Counted from the first letter of the stretch, positions 1 through 8,157 are shown. The stretch is 9,495 nucleotides of DNA from Burkholderiaceae bacterium (GCA_025458585.1 JALOSD010000100.1:1-9495), one strand, 5' to 3'. Notes: generated from the letters alone by a model not told the origin. A program made the numbers and translations.

Positions 1-222
1 GCGCTCGAGCAGACCCCGCCCGAGCTCGGCGCCGACATCGCCGAGCGCGGCATGATGCTCACCGGCGGCGGCGCGCTGCTGCGCGACCTCGACCGTCTGT
101 TGGCCGAGGAAACCGGCCTGCCGGTGCTCGTCGCCGAGGACCCGCTGACCTGCGTCGTGCGCGGCTGTGGCATGGCGCTCGAGCGCATGGAGCGGCTGAG
201 CACGATCTTCACCTACGAGTAA
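1..222 (+). CDS. mreB: Rod-shape actin homologue MreB, C-terminal end (partial)
   Basis: The window opens inside this gene; the last 73 codons and a TAA stop are present. MreB is the cytoplasmic actin-like ATPase whose membrane-bound filaments direct lateral wall synthesis. The segment has the actin-fold glycine motif LTGGGALLRDLD (residues about 20-31 of the fragment), then the MreB C-terminal stretch PLTCVVRGCGMALE and a short tail ending TYE. In the family the TGGGA motif lies in the second phosphate-binding region of the nucleotide pocket. mreC starts 33 bases after the stop, the usual mreBCD arrangement. The identification is firm. The N-terminal two thirds lie outside the window, so nothing can be said about their integrity. 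Confidence 0.95.
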   Translation, partial: ALEQTPPELGADIAERGMMLTGGGALLRDLDRLLAEETGLPVLVAEDPLTCVVRGCGMALERMERLSTIFTYE

Positions 223-255
223 GCCGAGCCCGCAGGCGTCGGCGCGCCGCGCACC

Positions 256-1128
256 ATGCCGCTGGGCACGCTCGACCGCACCCCGCCGCCGTTCTTCCGC
301 CAGGGCTACTCGGCCCTGACGAAGCTGCTGTTCTTCGCGGCGCTGGCCGTGTTCCTGATGGTCGCCGACACGCGCTTCGAGCTCGTGCGCCACGCGCGTG
401 CCGCGATCGCCACCGCGCTGCTGCCGGTGCAGACGGCGCTTCGCGTGCCGGTCGACCTGTGGCACCGCGGCGCCGACGTCGCGCAGGGGCTGCAGCAGGC
501 GCTGGCCGCCGAGCGCCGGGCGCAGGAACAGCTCGCGGCGCAGGCCGAGCGGCTCGCGCGCGCGGCGCAGCTCGACGCCGAGAACGAGCACCTGCGCGCG
601 CTGCTGGGGCTGCAGCCGGCGCTCGCGGCACGCTCGACCGGCGCGCAGGTGCTCTACGAGGCGCCCGACCCGTTCACGCGCAAGCTCGTGATCGACCGTG
701 GCACGACGCACGGCGTCGTCGACGGCTCGCCGGTGATCGACCACCGCGGCGTGCTCGGCCAGGTCACACGCGCCTACCCGCTGGCCAGCGAGGTGACGCT
801 GCTCGTCGACCGCGACGCCGCGATCCCGGTGCTCAACCAGCGCACGCAGCTGCGCGGTGTCGCGTTCGGCGGCACCGAGCGCAGCACGGCGATGGAGCTG
901 CGCTTCCTCGCCGCCAACGCCGACGTGCAGGCCGGCGACGAGCTCGTCACCTCGGGCGTCGACGGCGTGTACCCGCCCGGGCTGCCGGTCGCGCGCGTCG
1001 CGCGCGTCGACCGCCAGGCCGACGGCGGCTTCGCGTACGTGCTGCTGCAGCCGGTGGCGCGACCCGACGGCGTGCGGCACGTGCTCGTGCTCGAACCGAT
1101 CGGGCTGCAGCTGCCGCCGCGGCCGCCT
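256..1128 (+). CDS. mreC: Rod-shape-determining protein MreC; no stop codon of its own visible
   Basis: MreC is a bitopic inner-membrane protein whose periplasmic beta domain binds PBP2 and activates the RodA-PBP2 synthase. Start ATG 256 gives the usual betaproteobacterial opening MPLGTLDRTPPPFFRQG. Residues about 22-37 form one membrane segment, about 80-115 a heptad-rich coiled coil (dimerisation), and about 125-285 the paired beta-barrel domain, with ITRGTTHGV-like and DGVYPPGLPVARV-like motifs ending in the HVLVLEP strand. MreC-like sequence fades at about codon 291 (position 1128) in a proline-rich tail, as expected near the C terminus. No stop follows. The frame stays open through mreD in the wrong reading frame and joins mrdA in frame, so a naive call is a 1133-residue protein ending at 3657. 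I take that fusion as an artefact of a lost stop (see findings). The end given is where homology ends, not a stop. Confidence 0.9.
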
Positions 1129-1642
1129 GCCGCGCGGCACCGACCAGCTGCTGCTGCCGGTCAACCCGCTGTTCATCGCGCTGTCGCTGCTCGTCGCGCT
1201 CGCGGTCAACCTGCTGCCGCTGGGGCGCGCCGGCGCGATGCCCGACCTGCTCGCGCTCGTGCTTGTGTTCTGGAACGTCCACCAGCCGCGGCGCGTGGGC
1301 ATCGGCGTCGCGTTCGTGCTCGGCCTCGCGATGGACGTGCACGCGGGCAGCCTGCTCGGCCAGCACGCGCTCGCCTACACGCTGCTGTCGTACTTCGCGA
1401 TCACGATCCACCGCCGGCTGCTGTGGTTCGGCGTCGGCTCACAGATGGTGCAGGTGCTGCCGCTGTTCGTCGCCGCGCACGTCGTCACGCTCGTCGTGCG
1501 GCTGGCGGCGGGCGACGAGTTCCCGGGCTGGCCGTGGCTGCTCGCCCCGGTGTTCGAGGCCCTGCTGTGGCCTATGGTCACTTTCCTGCTGCTCGCACCG
1601 CAGCGCCGCGCGCCCGATCCGGACGAGAATCGACCGCTGTGA
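1127..1642 (+). CDS. mreD: Rod-shape-determining membrane protein MreD; start codon altered or lost
   Basis: MreD is a small polytopic inner-membrane protein of the elongasome that works with MreC. This frame reads LPRGTDQLLLPVNPLF, then about five hydrophobic segments. Conserved beta-MreD stretches are VFWNVHQPRRVG, LLGQHALAYTLLSY and FPGW, and the C terminus is LLAPQRRAPDPDENRPL. From CTG 1127 it is 171 residues, about the usual family length of 170. Relatives begin with a methionine just before or at PRGTD; here that codon is CTG, and no ATG, GTG or TTG is suitably placed upstream. The first later ATG, near 1238, would remove the first membrane segment. The start is therefore either a rare CTG or, more likely, lies in missing sequence. 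Its TGA (1640-1642) overlaps the GTG start of mrdA, so the two are translationally coupled. Confidence 0.87.
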   Translation: MPRGTDQLLLPVNPLFIALSLLVALAVNLLPLGRAGAMPDLLALVLVFWNVHQPRRVGIGVAFVLGLAMDVHAGSLLGQHALAYTLLSYFAITIHRRLLWFGVGSQMVQVLPLFVAAHVVTLVVRLAAGDEFPGWPWLLAPVFEALLWPMVTFLLLAPQRRAPDPDENRPL

Positions 1643-3657
1643 CCGAGCTGAAGAACGTCGGCGCCGAAATCGACCGCTTCCGCGGGCGCGTCATCGCCGC
1701 GATCGGCATCGTGCTGCTGTGCTTCGCACTGCTCGTCGCGCGCATGGTCGTCCTGCAGGTGCTGCGGCACGACGAGCTGTCGACGCGCGCCGAGAGCAAC
1801 CGCATCGCCGTGCTGCCGGTCGTGCCCAACCGCGGGCTGATCGTCGACCGCAACGGTGTCGTGCTGGCGAACAACTACTCGGCTTATACCCTCGAGATCA
1901 CGCCGTCGCGCGTCGACGACGTCGAGGCGACGATCGACGCGCTGGCCGAGTTCGTCACGATCGAGCCGCGCGACCGCCGCCGCTTCAAGCGCCTGCGCGA
2001 GGAAGGCAAGAGCTTCGACTCGATCCCGGTGCGCACCAAGCTCAGCGACGAGGAGGTCGCGCGCTTCACGGCGCAGCGCTACCGCTTCCCCGGCGTCGAG
2101 GTCAAGGCGCGGCTGTTCCGCTACTACCCGCTCGGCGAGACCGGCGCGCACCTGATCGGCCACATCGGCCGCATCAACGCCGCCGACAAGACGGCGATGG
2201 AGGACTGGGAGGACGAGCGGCAGGCGAACTACCGCGGCACCGACTACATCGGCAAGCTCGGCCTCGAGCAAAGCTACGAGGCCGAGCTGCACGGCACGAC
2301 CGGCTTCGAGGAGGTCGAGACGACCGCCGGCGGGCGCGCGGTGCGGCGGCTGCGCTCGAGCCCGCCGACGCCGGGCAACACGCTCGTGCTGTCGATCGAC
2401 ATCCGGCTGCAGGCGCTGGTCGAGGATCTGTTCGGCGAGCGCCGCGGCGCGCTGGTGGCGATCGACCCGCGCAGTGGCGAGGTGCTCGCCTTCGTCAGCA
2501 AACCCACCTTCGACCCCAACCTCTTCGTCGACGGCATCGACCACGAGTCGTGGCGTGACCTCAACGAGAACATCGACAAGCCGCTGCTCAACCGCGCGCT
2601 GCGCGGCACCTATCCGCCGGGCTCGACGTTCAAGCCGTTCATGGCGATGGCGGCACTGACCAGCGGCAAGCGCGCGCCGGACACCGTGATCCAGGACGGC
2701 GGCACCTTCGTCTTCGGCAACCACCGCTTCCGCAGCCACGGCGACCGCGGCGCCGGGCCGGTCGACATGCGGCGCTCGATCGTCAAGTCGAGCAACGTGT
2801 ACTACTACTCGCTCGCCAACGAGATGGGCGTCGACCTGATGTACGAGCACCTGTCGCCGTTCGGCTTCGGCGCGCGCACCGGCGTCGACCTGCAAGGCGA
2901 GGTCAACGGCGTGCTGCCCTCCACCGAGTGGAAGCGCCGCACGTACAAGCGCCCTGAGCAGCAGCGCTGGTACGCCGGCGAGACGATCTCGCTGGGCATC
3001 GGCCAGGGTTACAACAACTTCACGATGCTGCAACTCGCCAACGCGATGGCCACCCTCGTCTCGGGCGGGCAGCGCTTCGAACCGCGCCTGGCGCGCGAGA
3101 TCGAGGACGCCGTGACCGGCGAGCGCCGCGCCGTGCGCGGCGAGGCTCGCTCGCCGCTGCCGCTCCTGCCCGAGCACGTCGCGCTGATCAAGGGGGCGAT
3201 GCATGGCGTGACGCAGGAGGGCACATCGACACGCGTGTTTGCCGGCGCCCCGTACCAGACGGGCGGCAAGACCGGCACCGCGCAGGCCGTGGGCGTGCGC
3301 CAGAACGCCAAGTACGATGCCGCGAAGGTCGCCGAGCACCTGCGCAACCACTCGCTGTACGTCGCGTTCGCGCCGCTCGACGAGCCGACGATCGCGCTTG
3401 CCGTGATCGTCGAGAACGCCGGCTTCGGCGCCGCCGCGGCCGCGCCGATCGCGCGCCGGGTGTTCGACTACTGGCTGCTCGGGCTGCTGCCGAGCGAGGA
3501 CGACATCGCGCTGACGCGCGAGGGCCGGAGCGCCGCGCCGGTGGGCACGCCGCGGCGAGCGGTCGACGTGCCGCTGCCCGGCGCGACGATCGCGCCCGTG
3601 GCGACCGCCCCCGCGACGCCGCGGCTGGCGATGGAGGCGGGGACGGTCGCGCGATGA
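1639..3657 (+). CDS. mrdA: Penicillin-binding protein 2, elongasome DD-transpeptidase
   Basis: This is PBP2, the class B transpeptidase that cross-links new peptidoglycan during elongation and partners with RodA. The protein has 672 residues. A single N-terminal membrane anchor lies at about residues 18-38, followed by the PBP dimerisation domain from about 60 to 240, including PNRGLIVDRNG. The transpeptidase domain carries all three active-site motifs: SxxK as STFK with the acyl-accepting Ser329 and Lys332, SxN as SSN at 384-386, and KTGT at 544-547. These numbers nearly match E. coli PBP2. The C-terminal 70 or so residues are an Ala/Pro-rich tail. GTG at 1639 is chosen because it overlaps the mreD stop (GTGA) and starts the conserved TELKNV opening. 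The same frame is open far upstream through mreD and mreC, so automated calls may extend it wrongly. It ends in an ATGA overlap with rodA. Confidence 0.96.
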   Translation: MTELKNVGAEIDRFRGRVIAAIGIVLLCFALLVARMVVLQVLRHDELSTRAESNRIAVLPVVPNRGLIVDRNGVVLANNYSAYTLEITPSRVDDVEATIDALAEFVTIEPRDRRRFKRLREEGKSFDSIPVRTKLSDEEVARFTAQRYRFPGVEVKARLFRYYPLGETGAHLIGHIGRINAADKTAMEDWEDERQANYRGTDYIGKLGLEQSYEAELHGTTGFEEVETTAGGRAVRRLRSSPPTPGNTLVLSIDIRLQALVEDLFGERRGALVAIDPRSGEVLAFVSKPTFDPNLFVDGIDHESWRDLNENIDKPLLNRALRGTYPPGSTFKPFMAMAALTSGKRAPDTVIQDGGTFVFGNHRFRSHGDRGAGPVDMRRSIVKSSNVYYYSLANEMGVDLMYEHLSPFGFGARTGVDLQGEVNGVLPSTEWKRRTYKRPEQQRWYAGETISLGIGQGYNNFTMLQLANAMATLVSGGQRFEPRLAREIEDAVTGERRAVRGEARSPLPLLPEHVALIKGAMHGVTQEGTSTRVFAGAPYQTGGKTGTAQAVGVRQNAKYDAAKVAEHLRNHSLYVAFAPLDEPTIALAVIVENAGFGAAAAAPIARRVFDYWLLGLLPSEDDIALTREGRSAAPVGTPRRAVDVPLPGATIAPVATAPATPRLAMEAGTVAR

Positions 3658-4808
3658 ACGCCGTCTTCGAGCGCCCACCGCTGTGGCAGCGGCTGCGGCC
3701 GGTCGTCGCCGGCTTCGACGGCTGGCTGTTCCTCGCCGCCAGCCTGCTCGCCGCCGCCGGGCTGGTCGCGATGTACTCGGCCGGCTTCGACCACGGCGAG
3801 CGCTTCGGCGGCCACGCGCGCAACATGCTGATCGGCCTGGGGGTGATGCTCGTCGTCTCGCAGGTGCCGCCGCAGCGGCTGATGGCGCTCGCGCCGCCGC
3901 TGTACGCACTCGGCGTCGCGCTGCTCGTCGCGACGCTGCTGTTCGGCATCACGAAGAAGGGCGCGACGCGCTGGCTCGACGTCGGGATCGTGATCCAGCC
4001 AAGCGAGTTGATGAAGATCGCCACCCCGCTGATGCTCGCGTGGTGGTTCCAGAAGCGCGAGGGGCAGCTGCGCGCGCCCGACTTCGCGGTCGCCGGCTTG
4101 CTGCTGCTGCTGCCGTTCGCGCTCGTCGTCCGGCAGCCCGACCTTGGCACCTCGCTGCTGATCCTGTTGGCGGGGCTGTTCGTGATTTTTTTCGCCGGCC
4201 TGCCGTGGCGGCTGATCCTGCCGGTGCTGGCGCTCGGCGTCGCCGGCATCGTGCTGCTGGTGTCGTTCGGCGACGCGATGTGCGAGCCCGGCGTCGACTG
4301 GAAGGTGCTTCGCGAGTACCAGAAGCAGCGCGTGTGCACGCTGCTCGACCCGACGAAGGACCCGCTGGGCAAGGGCTTCCACGTCATCCAGGGCATGATC
4401 GCGATCGGCTCGGGCGGCCTGTGGGGCAAGGGCTTCATGAACGGCACCCAGACGCACCTCGAGTTCATCCCCGAGCGCACGACCGACTTCATCTTCGCCG
4501 CCGTCGCCGAGGAGTTCGGCCTCGTCGGCGTGATCGCGCTTCTGCTCGGCTTCACGTTCCTGATCGTGCGCGGGCTCCTGATCGCCGCCGAAGCGCCGAC
4601 GCTGTTCGCGCGCCTGATGGCCGGCGCGGTGTCGCTGACCTTCTTCACCTACGTGTTCGTCAACATCGGGATGGTCAGCGGCATCCTGCCGGTGGTGGGC
4701 GTGCCGCTGCCGTTCGTCAGCTACGGCGGCACCGCGATGGTCACGCTCGGCCTCGGCCTCGGCATCCTGATGTCGATCGCGCGCAGCCACCGGCTGATGC
4801 AAAGTTGA
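3654..4808 (+). CDS. rodA: RodA, SEDS-family peptidoglycan glycosyltransferase
   Basis: RodA is the SEDS glycosyltransferase that polymerises lipid II into glycan strands and forms a complex with PBP2. The protein has 384 residues (E. coli 370) with about ten hydrophobic membrane segments. SEDS hallmarks are present: GATRWLDVG and the QPSELMK motif in the first half, VVRQPDLGTSLL, GKGFHVIQGMIAIGSGGLWGKG, then FIPERTTDFIFA. Asp278 in this last stretch aligns with the catalytic Asp of E. coli RodA (Asp262). The C-terminal PLPFVSYGG motif is intact. The start ATG 3654 overlaps the mrdA stop by ATGA, so translation is probably coupled. A GGAGG lies 16 bases upstream, too far to be convincing as the ribosome site. 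It is the last clear gene of the shape operon. No truncation is seen. Confidence 0.96.
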   Translation: MNAVFERPPLWQRLRPVVAGFDGWLFLAASLLAAAGLVAMYSAGFDHGERFGGHARNMLIGLGVMLVVSQVPPQRLMALAPPLYALGVALLVATLLFGITKKGATRWLDVGIVIQPSELMKIATPLMLAWWFQKREGQLRAPDFAVAGLLLLLPFALVVRQPDLGTSLLILLAGLFVIFFAGLPWRLILPVLALGVAGIVLLVSFGDAMCEPGVDWKVLREYQKQRVCTLLDPTKDPLGKGFHVIQGMIAIGSGGLWGKGFMNGTQTHLEFIPERTTDFIFAAVAEEFGLVGVIALLLGFTFLIVRGLLIAAEAPTLFARLMAGAVSLTFFTYVFVNIGMVSGILPVVGVPLPFVSYGGTAMVTLGLGLGILMSIARSHRLMQS

Positions 4809-4812
4809 GGTG

Positions 4813-4895
4813 AATCCCCCCGAAGCGCCTTCGGCGCCTCCCCCCAGGGGGCGCCGCCAGCGGACCGGCAGAGCCGGATCCACGGCGGCCGCTTG
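4813..4895. repeat. Hairpin-rich intergenic element, probable dispersed repeat
   Basis: Between rodA and the next gene lies a segment with stacked inverted repeats: CGAAG/CTTCG (4821-4825 with 4829-4833), a GGCGCC-T-CCCCC arm with GGGGGCGCC (4833-4855, one bulged T), and CCGGC/GCCGG (4865-4877). It also contains GCGGCCGC. Its composition and hairpins differ from the coding sequence around it. From memory, very similar C-run/G-run intergenic blocks recur in Rubrivivax- and Leptothrix-like genomes, but I could not search. The hairpins could attenuate or protect the 3' end of the rodA transcript; no T-tract follows, so it is not a classical intrinsic terminator. The rest of the gap to 4949 shows nothing else I recognise. 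Confidence 0.5.
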
Positions 4896-4949
4896 CAGCC
4901 GTTCGATTCGTCGGCCGTGGGTGCCTTTGGCGCCGCGCGGGCAACTGGA

Positions 4950-5840
4950 ATGAGCGGGCGCATCGGCGTCGTCGGCATCGGCAACATGGGGCTGCCGATC
5001 GCGCAGCGCCTGGCCGAATGCGGCCATGCCGTGACGGTGCACGACATCGACCCGGCGCGTCTCGCCCTCGCGGCGCCGCTGACGGTGGCCGCCGACGCGG
5101 CGACGATCGCCGCCGGCTGCGACGTGCTGATCGTCGTCGTCGTCGACGCGGCGCAGACCGACGCCGTGCTGTTCGGCCCGCGCGGCGCGGCGCCGGCGAT
5201 GGGCGCGGGGCAGGCCGTGCTGCTGTGCCCGACGATCGGCCCCGCCGACACCGAACGTTTCGCCGCCGCCCTCGCCGCGCGCGGCATCGACGCCGTCGAC
5301 GCGCCGATGTCGGGCGGTCCGTCGCGGGCGCGCGACGGCTCGATGAGCCTGATGGTCGCCTGCGCCGACGCGGTGTTCGAGCGCCACGAGCCGCTGCTGC
5401 GCTCGATGGCCTCGAGGCTGTTTCGCGTCGGCACGCGGCCGGGCGACGGCGCGCGCACGAAGCTCGTCAACAACCTGCTCGCGGCAGTCAACCTCGCCGG
5501 CGCGGCCGAGGCGCTCGCACTTGCGACACGGCTCGGGCTCGACCCGGCGCGCACGCTCGACGTTATCGAACAGTCGAGCGGCCAGAGCTGGATCGCCAGC
5601 GACCGCCTGCGGCGCGCGCTCGCGGGCGACCGCGCGCCGCGCGCGCACGCGTCGCTGCTGGCGAAGGACTCGGCGCTCGCGCTCGCGATGGCGCGCGGGA
5701 TCGGCCGCGAGCCAGCCCTCGGCGCCGCCGCGGCGGCGGCGTTCGCGCTCGCCTGCGCCGGCGGGCGTGCGGGCGACGACGACAGCTGCCTGTACGACGT
5801 CGAGCTCTCGCGGCGAGCCGCGCCGCCGCGCGCGCCCTGA
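4950..5840 (+). CDS. NAD(P)-dependent beta-hydroxyacid dehydrogenase (3-hydroxyisobutyrate dehydrogenase family)
   Basis: A 296-residue cytoplasmic oxidoreductase of the 3-hydroxyisobutyrate dehydrogenase / tartronate semialdehyde reductase family, which oxidises beta-hydroxyacids with NAD(P) or runs the reverse reaction. The N-terminal Rossmann fold shows VVGIGNMG (Gly9, Gly11, Gly14), and HDIDPARL follows beta-2, where an acidic residue favours NAD over NADP. The substrate motif DAPMSGG places Ser121. The catalytic pair is Lys171 and Asn175 in KLVNN, leading into the all-alpha C-terminal domain. The glycine usually found a few residues after SGG is replaced (SGGPSRARDGSM), so substrate preference may differ; I do not assign mmsB, glxR or garR. 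ATG 4950 is preferred over TTG 4893 because the fold begins five residues later and the length then fits the family. It ends 7 bases from the convergent kinase gene, with no visible terminator. Confidence 0.87.
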   Translation: MSGRIGVVGIGNMGLPIAQRLAECGHAVTVHDIDPARLALAAPLTVAADAATIAAGCDVLIVVVVDAAQTDAVLFGPRGAAPAMGAGQAVLLCPTIGPADTERFAAALAARGIDAVDAPMSGGPSRARDGSMSLMVACADAVFERHEPLLRSMASRLFRVGTRPGDGARTKLVNNLLAAVNLAGAAEALALATRLGLDPARTLDVIEQSSGQSWIASDRLRRALAGDRAPRAHASLLAKDSALALAMARGIGREPALGAAAAAAFALACAGGRAGDDDSCLYDVELSRRAAPPRAP

Positions 5841-5847
5841 GGCCGCG

Positions 5848-7269
5848 TCAGGCGGGCGGCGCGTCGACGCCGTCGACCGGAAAACGCACCGTGAAACGCG
5901 TGCCCGGCGAGGTACCGTGGGCGCCGCGCGGCTGCGCGTCCTCGACCGTCAGGTCGGCGCCGTGCGCGGTCGCGATCTCGCGCACGATCGCCAGCCCGAG
6001 CCCGCTGCCGTCGACGTTGGTGCCAAGCGCGCGGTAGAACGGCTGGAACACGAGCTCGCGCTCGGCCGGCGTGATGCCGGGACCGGTGTCCTCGACCTGC
6101 AGCACCGCGACCTGGCCGAACGGGTCGACGAGCACGCGCACCGTGACCGCACCGCCGGCGGGCGTGTACTGCAGCGCGTTGTCGACCAGGTTGCGGATCA
6201 GCTCGCGCACGAGCACCGGCTGGCCGCGCAGGCGCGCGACGTGGTCGTCGGCGCCCGGGCCCTCGTAGCCGAGGTCGATGCGCTTGTCGAGCGCCTTCGG
6301 CACGAAGTCCTCGACCGTCTCGACGGCAATGGTGGCGAGGTTGATCTCCTGCTGCCGCAGCGCCTGCTCGCGATCCTCGGCGCGCGCCATCGCGAGCAGC
6401 TGGTTGACCATGTGGGCGGCGCGCTCGCTCGAGCGCGCGATCTGCTGCAGCGAGCGCTTGACCGCCTGCGCGTCGCCGCCGGCGTCGATCTCGCGCTGCG
6501 CGAGCTCGGCCTGCGTGCGCAGCCCGGCCAGCGGCGTCTTCATCTGGTGCGCCGCGTCGGCCAGGAAGTGCTTCTGCGCGCTGATCGAGTGGTCGAGCCG
6601 CGCCAGCAGGTCGTTGATCGCACGCACGAGCGGACCGACCTCCTCGGGCGCGTCGCGCTCCTCGATCGGGCTCAGGTCGTGGCTCTCGCGCTGGCGGATG
6701 CGCCGCTGCAGCTCGTTGAGCGGCGCGAGCCCGCGCGCCAGCGCGAGCCAGACGAGCACGACGGCCACCGGCAGGATCACGAACTGCGGCAGGATCACGC
6801 CCTTGATGATCTCGGTGGCCAGGCGCGAGCGCCGGTCGAGCGTCTCGGCGACCTGCACGAGCGGGTACTGCTCGCCCGCCTCGACCGGCATCGCCATCCA
6901 CAGGTAGGCCACGCGCACCGCCTCGCCGTGCAGCTCGTCGTCGCGGTAGCGCAGCACGCCCGGCTCGATCTGCCCGTCGACCGGCACGATGAGCTCGCGG
7001 TCGCCGGCGACGAGTTCGCCGCGCAGCCCGAGCACCTGGTAGTGGATCGAGCCGCTGTCCTCGCCGCGCAGCACGTCGACGACCATCGCCGTGACGGTCG
7101 CCGGCACCCGGACCTCGCGCGACAGCTCGGTGTGCACGACGACGCGCTGCGCGACCGCGCGTGCGAGCTCGCCGAGGTCGCGGTCGTAGGGCCGGTTGGC
7201 GATGCCCTGCGCGACGACCCACGTCACGCCGATGCTCATCGGCCACAGCAGCAGCAGCGGCGCGAGCAT
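5848..7269 (-). CDS. TctE-like sensor histidine kinase (N-terminal start uncertain)
   Basis: Inner-membrane sensor kinase, the partner of the adjacent response regulator. From ATG 7269 it has 473 residues. Membrane segments lie at about 2-22 and 158-180, flanking a periplasmic sensor region of roughly 130 residues like that of TctE/QseC kinases (2CSK type). A HAMP-like linker (about 181-232) follows, then the H box FLADAAHQMKTPL with the phospho-accepting His241. The ATPase domain has the N box RNLVDNALQYTP (Asn364), G1 DTGPGI, F box PFYR and G2 GSGLGLAIV. All catalytic motifs are intact. The ligand is unknown; tricarboxylates are known for TctE, but that is not evidence here. In frame upstream of the ATG the DNA encodes R-V-G-E-I-L-D-W, which relatives carry inside the protein, yet no ATG, GTG or TTG precedes it before the regulator gene. 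The real start may therefore lie upstream behind a sequence error (see findings). Confidence 0.92.
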   Translation of the reverse strand: MLAPLLLLWPMSIGVTWVVAQGIANRPYDRDLGELARAVAQRVVVHTELSREVRVPATVTAMVVDVLRGEDSGSIHYQVLGLRGELVAGDRELIVPVDGQIEPGVLRYRDDELHGEAVRVAYLWMAMPVEAGEQYPLVQVAETLDRRSRLATEIIKGVILPQFVILPVAVVLVWLALARGLAPLNELQRRIRQRESHDLSPIEERDAPEEVGPLVRAINDLLARLDHSISAQKHFLADAAHQMKTPLAGLRTQAELAQREIDAGGDAQAVKRSLQQIARSSERAAHMVNQLLAMARAEDREQALRQQEINLATIAVETVEDFVPKALDKRIDLGYEGPGADDHVARLRGQPVLVRELIRNLVDNALQYTPAGGAVTVRVLVDPFGQVAVLQVEDTGPGITPAERELVFQPFYRALGTNVDGSGLGLAIVREIATAHGADLTVEDAQPRGAHGTSPGTRFTVRFPVDGVDAPPA

Positions 7270-7372
7270 CCAGTCGAGGATCTCGCCGACCCGAGGATAA
7301 CCGTGGCGAGCGCAGGCACCGTCCGCGACCGCCGCCCGCCCCGGGAAGGGCGCACGCAGCCAATCGCGGCGT

Positions 7373-8044
<672 letters not shown>

Positions 8045-8051
8045 CGGACCG

Positions 8052-8057
8052 TCTCCT
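8052..8057 (-). promoter_or_regulatory. Ribosome binding site of the response regulator
   Basis: AGGAGA on the minus strand, seven bases upstream of the regulator ATG. It is a strong match to the anti-Shine-Dalgarno sequence and fixes the start at 8044. Confidence 0.7.
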
Positions 8058-8104
8058 GGCTTGTTCGTGCGCGCCGTTCTCGACCGCGGCGCTGCGTGCG
8101 CTCG

Positions 8105-8110
8105 ATTCTA
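8105..8110 (-). promoter_or_regulatory. Possible -10 element for the two-component operon
   Basis: TAGAAT on the minus strand differs by one base from the sigma-70 -10 consensus and lies about 60 bases upstream of the response regulator start. No convincing -35 is found at the usual distance, so this is a weak prediction based on one hexamer in otherwise GC-rich DNA. Confidence 0.3.
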
Positions 8111-8124
8111 GGGATTTCGAGCCG

Positions 8125-8153
8125 TTGACGCACCCCGAATACTGTACGAACAT
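8125..8153 (+). promoter_or_regulatory. Putative sigma-70 promoter of recA
   Basis: TTGACG at 8125-8130 matches the -35 consensus at five of six positions. Seventeen bases on, GAACAT (8148-8153) is a poor -10. The LexA box overlaps this -10 region, the usual layout for repression of recA. The -35 is credible; the exact -10 is not certain. Confidence 0.55.
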
Positions 8154-8157
8154 CCAG
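8142..8157 (+). promoter_or_regulatory. LexA (SOS) box upstream of recA
   Basis: CTGTACGAACATCCAG fits the CTGT-N8-ACAG LexA operator with one mismatch in the right half (CCAG for ACAG). The flanking bases TA on the left and TT on the right extend the match towards the 20-base E. coli consensus. It lies 38 bases before the preferred recA start, just after a -35 hexamer, so bound LexA would block the promoter. SOS control of recA is established in proteobacteria; its operation here is inferred from the site. Confidence 0.75.

Noticed and set aside
459..2558. 699-codon plus-strand frame across mreC, mreD and mrdA
   Set aside because: Alternate-frame shadow; the true mreC, mreD and mrdA frames explain the sequence.
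1375..3909. 844-codon minus-strand frame opposite mrdA
   Set aside because: The mrdA frame has all PBP2 motifs. The antisense frame is low-complexity and recognisable as nothing.
4833..4855. Rho-independent terminator after rodA
   Set aside because: The stem is strong but no T-run follows on either strand; kept only as part of the hairpin-rich element.
4893..4949. TTG start giving the dehydrogenase 19 extra residues
   Set aside because: The extension begins in the hairpin-rich element. The Rossmann strand starts just after ATG 4950, and the family length fits the shorter form.
3468..5648. 726-codon minus-strand frame opposite rodA and the dehydrogenase
   Set aside because: It crosses two well-supported genes and an intergenic repeat and has no family features.
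4721..7363. Long open frame of 880 codons on the minus strand
   Set aside because: It overlaps the dehydrogenase antisense and the kinase in another frame. Its Arg/Ala/Pro-rich composition without domains is typical of stop-poor shadow frames in GC-rich DNA.
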